Assembly: GCF_009831625.1 (NCBI RefSeq) | Contig: NZ_WUUS01000003.1 | Location: forward strand, 186,001-250,000 | Reading direction: 5' to 3' | DNA: 64,000 nucleotides | Origin: Halobaculum saliterrae | Lineage (GTDB): Archaea; Halobacteriota; Halobacteria; Halobacteriales; Haloferacaceae | Part shown: positions 58,014 through 64,000 of the stretch, one piece after another | Position numbering within the stretch: the first letter of the stretch is position 1 | Layout of the letters: each line of letters starts with the position of its first letter | Position numbers and translations under genes: made by a program | Notes under the pieces: model-generated | Told to the model about the DNA's origin: nothing | What the model saw: only the letters and a program-made list of their open reading frames with translations | Databases searched by the model: none

Positions 58014-58658
58014 CTATGCCGTCGACCGACGACGGTACGCGACGTACGAGTACAGCGTCGTGTACGCGGCGACCGACAGCGCGCCGCCGAGCACGATCGG
58101 GGACAGCAGCCTCGGAACCGCCACCGCGACCAGCGTGAGCGCGCCGAGCGCACGGAACGCCCACGCGCCGCGGCGGTGCGTCTCGCGCCAGACGTCCTCG
58201 TTCGAGAGCGTCCACCGCGTCCGGATGCCGACGGTCCAGTTCGGCTCGGCGCGGGCGAGCAGTTCGCCGAGGGCGAGGAACACCCCAGCCAGCGGGAGCG
58301 CGATGGCGGCGTTGAACGGGAACGAGACGCCGAGGTTCCACGCCAGCACCGCGCCGTGGACGCACGCGAGGAACGCCGCGAGGACGACGACGAACCACTC
58401 GTAGGGGCCCCGGAACGACTCGACCTCCTCGTGGCGGGGATCGAACCGCGGCGCGACGTACAACAGGGCGACCACTCCCGCGGTGATCGCGGGGAGGAGG
58501 AGCGCGCCGAGGAGTCGCGGCATCGTGTCGTCGGGCCGTCCCGCCGCGTTCCAGTGGGTCGCCACCCGCTCGGGGAGCGACGGGAGCGCGAGGGCGCTGG
58601 CGAGGACCGTGGCGAGCACGACGGCGGCTGCGAGTGCTCGCCGGCGGAGGTATCGCAT
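58014..58658 (-). CDS. SdpI/DUF1648-like membrane protein
   Basis: A 214-aa membrane protein with about six segments. The N-terminal DUF1648 part shows LPSLPERVATHWNAAGRPDD, the family motif, and the C-terminal part has NWTVGIRTRWTLSNEDVWRE, THRRGAWAF, the SdpI signature. Bacillus SdpI gives immunity to the SDP toxin by binding the repressor SdpR. No SdpR-like gene lies beside it. ATG 58658 lies ~28 bp from GTTTTTGTAG. A role in signal or toxin resistance is possible. Confidence 0.85.
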   Translation of the reverse strand: MRYLRRRALAAAVVLATVLASALALPSLPERVATHWNAAGRPDDTMPRLLGALLLPAITAGVVALLYVAPRFDPRHEEVESFRGPYEWFVVVLAAFLACVHGAVLAWNLGVSFPFNAAIALPLAGVFLALGELLARAEPNWTVGIRTRWTLSNEDVWRETHRRGAWAFRALGALTLVAVAVPRLLSPIVLGGALSVAAYTTLYSYVAYRRRSTA

Positions 58659-58720
58659 GGGTACAGATGAACGTGACAACTACAAAAACATTCCTGCGCC
58701 CGGGATCAGTTCGGAGCGGG

Positions 58721-60007
58721 CTACTCGTCGCGCAGTCGCGCCATGTGGTCGATCCGCGACTGCACCAGGGTCGCCGTCCCGATGTCGTGGCGCACGTGGA
58801 ACCCCTCGCCGACCGTCGACAGCGCGTCCTCGGCGTCGGTCTCGGCCGCGGCGATGGAGTCGCCCCGTCCGACGACCGCGAACGAGCGCGACGTGGTCGT
58901 GAACAGTCCGTCCTCGCGCTGGTCGACGCTGGCGTAGAACAGCAACGCGTCGCCGACGCTGTCCTCGTTCACCTCGATCCGAGCGCCTGCGTCCGGTTCG
59001 ACCGGGTAGCCGGCGGGCACTGCGTACTTGCAGACGGTGGCGTCGCCGGAGAACGACAGCTCCGGAAGCGACTCGCCGTCGCGGGCGGCCGTCAACACGT
59101 CGAGGAACGGGGTCTCGAGCACCGGGAGCGTGTTCATCGCCTCCGGGTCGCCGAACCGCGCGTTGAACTCGACGACCTTCGGCCCCTCCGCGGTGAGCAT
59201 GAACTGCCCGTAGAGGACGCCCTTGTACTCGGGGAGCGCGTCGACGACCGACTCGACGATGTCGACGGCCGCCTCGTAGTCGGCGTCGGTCATGAACGGG
59301 AGCGTCAGGTCCGTGTCGGAGTAGCTGCCCATTCCGCCGGTGTTCGGACCCTCGTCGCCCTCGTAGGCGCGCTTGTGATCCTGGATCGCGGGCGTGGTTC
59401 GGACCTCGCCGTTCGCGACGAACGCCTGCACCGTGAACTCCTCGCCGACGAGGCGCTCCTCGATCACCCACTCGTCCCACTCGGCGTCGAGAACGTAGTC
59501 GACCGCGGCCTCCGTCGTCAGCTGGTCGCCCGTCACCCGGACGCCCTTCCCGCCGGTGAGTCCCACGGGTTTGACCGCCACGTCGCCGTCGTACGCCTCG
59601 ACGTACTCGGCGGCCGCCTCCGCCGAATCGAACGTCTCGAAGTCCGGATTCCCCGGGACGTCGTTGTCGGACATGAACCGCCGCTGGAACGCCTTGTCCG
59701 TCTCGATTCTGGCCTCCTCTGCGCGCGGGCCGAAGGTGTACACGCCCGCGTCGTCGAGGGCGTCGGCGACGCCGGCCTCCAGCGCGGACTCCGGACCGAT
59801 GACCGCGAGATCCGCGCCGACCCGCCCGGCGTAGTCGACGACGGCGTCGGCGTCGCGCTCGCCGATCTGCTCGAACCCGTCCGCGAGCGACGCGATCCCG
59901 GGGTTACGATTGCTCGCACAGGCGTACAGCGAGGCGTCGTCGGCGACCGCGCGGGCGATGGCGTGTTCGCGTCCGCCGCCCCCGACGAGGAGCACTGTCT
60001 CGGACAT
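58721..60007 (-). CDS. purD: Phosphoribosylamine--glycine ligase
   Basis: Second step of purine synthesis: ATP-dependent joining of phosphoribosylamine and glycine. The 428-aa ATP-grasp protein starts with VLLVGGGGREHAIARAVA (N-domain), and shows VAVKPVGLTGGKGVRVTG (P-loop-like grasp), GEEFTVQAFVANG, GPNTGGMGSYSDTD and VEFNARFGDPEAM. These are all PurD signatures. No other pur gene is near. It diverges from the YyaL gene with 144 bp between starts. Confidence 0.95.
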   Translation of the reverse strand: MSETVLLVGGGGREHAIARAVADDASLYACASNRNPGIASLADGFEQIGERDADAVVDYAGRVGADLAVIGPESALEAGVADALDDAGVYTFGPRAEEARIETDKAFQRRFMSDNDVPGNPDFETFDSAEAAAEYVEAYDGDVAVKPVGLTGGKGVRVTGDQLTTEAAVDYVLDAEWDEWVIEERLVGEEFTVQAFVANGEVRTTPAIQDHKRAYEGDEGPNTGGMGSYSDTDLTLPFMTDADYEAAVDIVESVVDALPEYKGVLYGQFMLTAEGPKVVEFNARFGDPEAMNTLPVLETPFLDVLTAARDGESLPELSFSGDATVCKYAVPAGYPVEPDAGARIEVNEDSVGDALLFYASVDQREDGLFTTTSRSFAVVGRGDSIAAAETDAEDALSTVGEGFHVRHDIGTATLVQSRIDHMARLRDE

Positions 60008-60118
60008 GGTCGATGCGATACTGCACGGGCGTGTAAGCCTTACTCTCTTATCGACAGTCGATACCCACGTTCGTGGATTCCCGCCCGCCGAACGCGGGAC
60101 CGCCGACCCGTAGCCGGC

Positions 60119-60128
60119 CCGCTTATCC
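60119..60128 (+). promoter_or_regulatory. TATA box of the YyaL-type gene
   Basis: CCGCTTATCC lies 24-33 bp before the ATG at 60152. A matching TATA-like element for purD lies nearby on the other strand (GTAAGGCTTAC, near 60035), giving a compact divergent promoter. Confidence 0.5.
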
Positions 60129-60151
60129 GTCCTGCGACCGATCGACCGCCA

Positions 60152-62332
60152 ATGAGCGATCCGACGGCGCGGAACAGGCTGGAGGAGGAGGCCAGCCCGT
60201 ACCTGCGCCAACACGCGGACAACCCGGTCCACTGGCAGCCGTGGGACGACGACGCGCTCGCTGCGGCCCGCGAGCGCGACGTGCCGGTCTTCCTGTCGGT
60301 GGGCTACTCGGCGTGTCACTGGTGTCACGTGATGGAGGAGGAGTCGTTCGAGGACGAAGCCGTCGCGGAGGTACTCAACGACGGGTTCGTCCCCGTGAAG
60401 GTCGACCGCGAGGAGCGTCCCGACCTGGACCGGGTGTACCAGACGGTGAACCAGCTCGTGAACGGCCGCGGCGGCTGGCCGCTCTCCGTGTGGCTCACGC
60501 CCGAGGGGAAGCCGTTCTACGTGGGGACGTACTTCCCGCGTGACGGTCGCGACGGGATGCCCGGCTTCCTCGAGGTGTGCCGCAACATCGCGGACTCCTG
60601 GAGCGACCCGGACCAGCGCGCGGACATGGAATCCCGCGCCGACCAGTGGACCGCCGCCGCCCGCGACGAACTGGAGTCGACCGGCGAGGGCGACGCGGAC
60701 GCCCACGAGGCGGGGGAGAGAGCCGACGACGGGGGCCCGGACGCGGACGTGCTCTCGGACGCGGTCACCGCCGCCCTCCGCGGCGCCGACCGCGAGCACG
60801 GCGGCTTCGGTCGACAGGGACCGAAGTTCCCGCAGACGGGACGCCTCGATCTCCTCATGCAGGCGTACGCCCGAAGCGGGCGCGAGGAACCCTTGAACGT
60901 CGCCGTCGAGACGCTCGACGCGATGGCCGAGGGCGGGCTGTACGACCAAGTCGGCGGCGGGTTCCACCGCTACTGCACCGACCGCGAGTGGGTCGTCCCC
61001 CACTTCGAGAAGATGCTGTACGACAACGCCGAGCTCGCTCGCGTCTACCTCGACGCCCACCGCCTGCTCGACCGACCCGAGTACGCGACCGTCGCTCGGG
61101 AGACGCTCGCGTTCCTCGACCGGGAGCTGTCCCACCCCGACGGCGGCTTCTACGGCACCCTCGACGCCGACTCCGGCGAGGGCGAGGGCGAGTTCTACGT
61201 CTGGACGCCCGAATCCGTCTCCGAGGCCCTCGAGGCCGCCGATCACGAGTTCGAGGCCGACGACGCGGAGCTGGTGTGCGACCGGTTCGGCGTCGAGTCG
61301 GGCGGCAACTTCGAGGGCGGGACGACCGTCCTCACTCGTGCGACTGCCGTCGACGATCTCGCCGAGGCGTACGAGCTGTCCGTCGAGACGGTCCGCGAGC
61401 GGCTGATGCGCGCGCGGACGGCGCTGTTCGACCACCGCGAGTCGACCCGCGAGCGTCCCCCGCGCGACGAGAAGGTGCTCGCGGGGTGGAACGGGCTCGC
61501 GATCTCGGCGTTCGCCGCCGCCGGCCACACGCTCGACCCGCAGTTGGCGGATCGCGGCGCCGACGCGCTCGGGTTCGTGCGCGAGCACCTCTGGGACGGC
61601 GACCGGCTCAGCCGGCGCTACATCGAACGCGAGGGCGACGCCGTCGGCGAGGGCGAGGTGAAGGGGAGCGGCTACCTCGAGGACTACGCGTACCTCGGGC
61701 GGGCGGCCCTCGACCTGTACGGCGTCACCGGCGACGTCGACCACCTCGGGTTCGCGCTGGACCTCGGACGGACCGTCGTCGAGGCGTTCTACGACGCCGA
61801 CGACGCGACGATCTACTCGACGCCGAACGACGGCGAGGACCTGGTCGTTCGCCCGCAGGAGCCGACCGACGCCTCGACCCCCTCCAGCCTCGGCGTCGCG
61901 ACGCGGCTCCTGCTCGATCTCGACCTGTTCGCGCCCGACGAGGACTTCGCCGCCGTCGCGCGGGACGCGCTTGCGACCCACGCGGACGACGTGACGGCCT
62001 CACCGCTGGAGCACGTCACGCTGGCGCTTTCGGCCGCACGCGACCGGAGCGGTCCCTTCGAACTCACGCTCGCGTGCGACGAGGTGCCCGCCGAGTGGCG
62101 GGACACGCTCGCGAGTCGCTACCTTCCGGGCGTCGTGATCGCCCCGCGCCCGCCGACCCCGGAGGGCGTCGCCGACTGGGTCGACGACCTCGGGCTGGCG
62201 GACGTGCCGCCGATCTGGCGCGGGCGCGACGCTCGCGACGGCGCCCCGACGGCGTACGCGTGCCGGGACTTCACCTGCTCGCCGCCGAACCGCGACCTCC
62301 GCTCGGCGCTGGAGTGGGCCGCCGGGGACTGA
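60152..62332 (+). CDS. Thioredoxin-domain protein of the YyaL/SSP411 family
   Basis: A 726-aa cytoplasmic protein. Residues ~1-160 are a thioredoxin-like domain with an unusual CHWC (C55-H56-W57-C58) in GYSACHWCHVM. The rest, from ~200, is an (alpha/alpha)6-barrel resembling N-acylglucosamine epimerase and cellobiose epimerase: GGFGRQGPKFPQ, VGGGFHRYCTDREWVVPHFE, KMLYDNAELAR, GAFYGTLDADSGEGEGEFY. An insert at ~180-205 is acidic. The family is highly conserved, but its activity is unknown. Confidence 0.9.
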   Translation: MSDPTARNRLEEEASPYLRQHADNPVHWQPWDDDALAAARERDVPVFLSVGYSACHWCHVMEEESFEDEAVAEVLNDGFVPVKVDREERPDLDRVYQTVNQLVNGRGGWPLSVWLTPEGKPFYVGTYFPRDGRDGMPGFLEVCRNIADSWSDPDQRADMESRADQWTAAARDELESTGEGDADAHEAGERADDGGPDADVLSDAVTAALRGADREHGGFGRQGPKFPQTGRLDLLMQAYARSGREEPLNVAVETLDAMAEGGLYDQVGGGFHRYCTDREWVVPHFEKMLYDNAELARVYLDAHRLLDRPEYATVARETLAFLDRELSHPDGGFYGTLDADSGEGEGEFYVWTPESVSEALEAADHEFEADDAELVCDRFGVESGGNFEGGTTVLTRATAVDDLAEAYELSVETVRERLMRARTALFDHRESTRERPPRDEKVLAGWNGLAISAFAAAGHTLDPQLADRGADALGFVREHLWDGDRLSRRYIEREGDAVGEGEVKGSGYLEDYAYLGRAALDLYGVTGDVDHLGFALDLGRTVVEAFYDADDATIYSTPNDGEDLVVRPQEPTDASTPSSLGVATRLLLDLDLFAPDEDFAAVARDALATHADDVTASPLEHVTLALSAARDRSGPFELTLACDEVPAEWRDTLASRYLPGVVIAPRPPTPEGVADWVDDLGLADVPPIWRGRDARDGAPTAYACRDFTCSPPNRDLRSALEWAAGD

Positions 62333-62458
62333 CCGCCCGGCGGTCGATGAGGGCACGGAGCGCCGCCGGCGCCCACGCCGAAGCCGGTCCCGTTCACGTC
62401 GGGGTCGGCGCCGTCCGCGGAGCGTAACCGCTTTGCCCGGCGGCGGCGACCCGGAGGT

Positions 62459-62914
62459 ATGACCACGGTCTGTCTCGTCGGCGACCCCGAGACCGACCTG
62501 CGCTACGAGCTGCTCTCGCGGGAGACGGCGCGGGAGGCGCTCGCGACGTACGACCTCCGGTCCCCCTTCGAGAACTCGATCGCGCTCGACACCGTCAGCC
62601 TCGGCGCCGCGGTGTCGCTGTGCAACGATCTCAACTGGTATCTCGTCCGCTTCGTCGACGAGGTGCTGATACGGGAGCCGTCGATCACTCGCGACGAGTG
62701 GCTCTCCCGGGAACTGGCGACCGCCGTCCGCAACGACGCCGTCCGTCGCGAGGAGACCGACCGGTTCCTGAAGCTGTACGGGCTTGAGGACGGCCGGCTC
62801 GTCGAGCCCATGTACCTCGCGCGCAACGACGGCGCCGAGCTTCCGGAGTACGACCTCCGCGACGTGGACGGGACGGTCGGCGTCCGCGTCACGCCCGAGG
62901 AGTTCGACGACTGA
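62459..62914 (+). CDS. DUF5804 family haloarchaeal protein
   Basis: A 151-aa protein. It reads MTTVCLVGDPETDLRYELLS, then FENSIALDTVSLGAAVSLCN and DLNWYLVRFVDEVLIREPSI; the ending RNDGAELPEYDLRDVDGTVG and VRVTPEEFDD is acidic. The family is restricted to haloarchaea with no known role. A GGAGG lies just one base before the ATG, too close to serve as a Shine-Dalgarno. It runs convergent to the cysteine synthase gene. Confidence 0.8.
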   Translation: MTTVCLVGDPETDLRYELLSRETAREALATYDLRSPFENSIALDTVSLGAAVSLCNDLNWYLVRFVDEVLIREPSITRDEWLSRELATAVRNDAVRREETDRFLKLYGLEDGRLVEPMYLARNDGAELPEYDLRDVDGTVGVRVTPEEFDD

Positions 62915-62949
62915 GCGGATGTCCGGGCGCGGGCGATCCGCCGTCGCCC

Positions 62950-63921
62950 TCAGTCGTACAGCCCGGTGGACATGTAGCGCTCGCCGGAGTCCCAGTACAC
63001 GGTGAGCACCAGCGGGTCGTCGCCGGCGACGCCGACGCGGTCGTCAGACCTCGGTTCCCATCCCTCGATCGCCACGTCGCGGTAGCCGGGGTCCTCGCCG
63101 GCGGCGAACGCCGCGGCCACGTCGCGGGCGCGGAGGTTCGAGCCCCCCGAGGACTGCCCGACGAGGATCCCCTCCTCGCGTGCGAGCCGTCGACACTCGG
63201 CCTCCGCCTCGTCGACCCCGACGGTGAGCACGCCGTCGAGGAGGTCCGTGTCGAGGTTCGGGCTCACGAAGCCGGGGCCCATCCCCTGAAACGAGTCGGC
63301 CGTGGGCTCCTCGCCCGACAGCACCGCGGAGTCCTCGGGCTCGACGGCGACCACGTCCATCTCGGGGAACGTCTCGCGCAGGCGGCGCCCGATGCCGGTG
63401 ATAGTTCCGCCGGTGCCGACGCCGGCGACCAACGCGTCCGGCTCGCGTCCGTCCAGTTGATCGAGGATCTCGACGCCGGTCGTCTCGTAGTGGGCCCCGG
63501 GGTTCGCGCCGTTCTCGAACTGGCGGAGCTGGACCATCCCCTCGGCCTCCAACTCGTCCGCGCGGGCCTTCGCGGCGTCGATGCCGCCGTCGACGAGCTC
63601 CAGATCGGCGCCATAGGCGGCCATGATCCGCCTGCGCTCCTGGCTCTTGGAGGCCGGCATCACGACGGTCACGTCGTACCCCTTCGCGGCGCCGGCCATC
63701 GCCAGCCCGATCCCGGTGTTGCCGGAGGTCGGCTCCACGAGCGCGTCGCCCGGTTCGAGCGTGCCGTCCGCCTCGGCGCGCTCGATCATCCGCGTCGCCG
63801 GGCGGTCCTTCGCGGAGCCGCCGGGGTTGCGCGACTCCAGCTTCGCCGCCACGGTCGCGCCCGGCGGCGAGTCGACCCGGACCAGGGGCGAGCCGATGGT
63901 GTCGAGTACCGAATCGTCCAT
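62950..63921 (-). CDS. cysK: Cysteine synthase-type PLP enzyme (OASS/CBS family)
   Basis: A 323-aa fold-type II enzyme that makes cysteine from O-acetyl- or O-phosphoserine, or acts in transsulfuration. The Schiff-base lysine is Lys38 in NPGGSAKDRPAT. The Asn loop EPTSGNTGIGLAMAGAA and the phosphate loop GVGTGGTITGIG are intact, and GQSSGGSN follows. It has no C-terminal CBS domain. The exact sulfur donor and acceptor cannot be told. The ATG lies ~25 bp from GCATTTACG on the minus strand, so the message is probably leaderless. Confidence 0.9.
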   Translation of the reverse strand: MDDSVLDTIGSPLVRVDSPPGATVAAKLESRNPGGSAKDRPATRMIERAEADGTLEPGDALVEPTSGNTGIGLAMAGAAKGYDVTVVMPASKSQERRRIMAAYGADLELVDGGIDAAKARADELEAEGMVQLRQFENGANPGAHYETTGVEILDQLDGREPDALVAGVGTGGTITGIGRRLRETFPEMDVVAVEPEDSAVLSGEEPTADSFQGMGPGFVSPNLDTDLLDGVLTVGVDEAEAECRRLAREEGILVGQSSGGSNLRARDVAAAFAAGEDPGYRDVAIEGWEPRSDDRVGVAGDDPLVLTVYWDSGERYMSTGLYD

Positions 63922-64000
63922 GCTCGCGGTACTGGCGTGACGCGTAAATGCTCCCGAGTCAGCGGCAAGCCCTCGGGCGGTCCTCGCGCACGAGCGCACG

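Noticed and set aside
62453-62458. GGAGG as ribosome binding site of the DUF5804 gene
   Set aside because: Only one base separates it from the ATG, too short for initiation; it is probably chance in GC-rich DNA.

Overview
The window is chromosomal DNA from a halophilic archaeon (class Halobacteria). GC is very high, nearly every protein is strongly acidic (Asp/Glu rich), and many genes start at or within a few bases of the predicted transcript start, about 25-32 bp downstream of an archaeal TATA box (leaderless mRNAs). The gene content is archaeal: archaeal-type class I aldolase, Nop5/fibrillarin, phosphomevalonate decarboxylase, archaeal CoaD, DacZ and a TFB-like protein. I cannot fix the genus. 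About 65 protein genes and two tRNA genes are supported. No rRNA, CRISPR array, insertion sequence or provirus is visible.

Layout. 1-6.5 kb: end of an unknown gene, an S9 peptidase, a GT2 glycosyltransferase, the gluconeogenic pair fba-fbp, and a helix-hairpin-helix protein. 6.6-16 kb: 3-hydroxyacyl-CoA dehydrogenase, a 7TM histidine kinase, phosphomevalonate decarboxylase, NDH-2, a mini zinc ribbon, and an Lhr helicase. 15-25 kb: small metabolic genes, a secreted nuclease lipoprotein, a thymidylate synthase/DHFR operon, two metallo-beta-lactamase-fold hydrolases, a P-loop ATPase/DUF5827 pair, a cupin, SodA and a pirin. 25-30 kb: a four-gene sugar ABC importer. 30-34 kb: a probable DNA-repair cluster (MrfA-type helicase, an Mrr-like protein, O6-methylguanine methyltransferase, a DUF123 nuclease-like protein). 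36-42 kb: a divergent lactate/glycolate oxidation locus (GlcD-GlcF fusion versus LutC and a LutB-LutA fusion). 42-45 kb: a PRC-barrel protein, a KaiC-like protein without a P-loop, and a TrkA-N/DHH fusion. 45-50 kb: tRNA-Lys, an MFS transporter, a universal stress protein, an aminotransferase, and the C/D-box RNP pair Nop5-fibrillarin. 50-64 kb: glutamate-cysteine ligase, a winged-helix regulator, CoaD, a one-repeat TFB-like protein, tRNA-Leu, an acetyltransferase, the DacZ-MscS pair, an acyltransferase, an SdpI-like protein, PurD, a YyaL-type protein, DUF5804 and a cysteine synthase-type enzyme.

How genes fit together. fba/fbp serve gluconeogenesis. The lut/glcD locus and 3-hydroxyacyl-CoA dehydrogenase feed electrons and carbon from organic and fatty acids, with NDH-2 oxidising NADH. 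Redox defence is represented by SodA and gamma-glutamylcysteine synthesis. DacZ makes c-di-AMP and is followed 3 bp later by an MscS channel, which suggests a link to osmotic control.

The most unusual sequence-level features are: both tRNA genes are followed by partial copies of their own 3' ends inside a shared repeat-rich cassette; one gene has its last seven codons, stop included, tandemly triplicated; a near-identical hairpin follows the stop codons of two unrelated genes; several promoters carry inverted or direct repeats over or beside the TATA box; and a strong TATA box at 43.6 kb has no convincing gene behind it.
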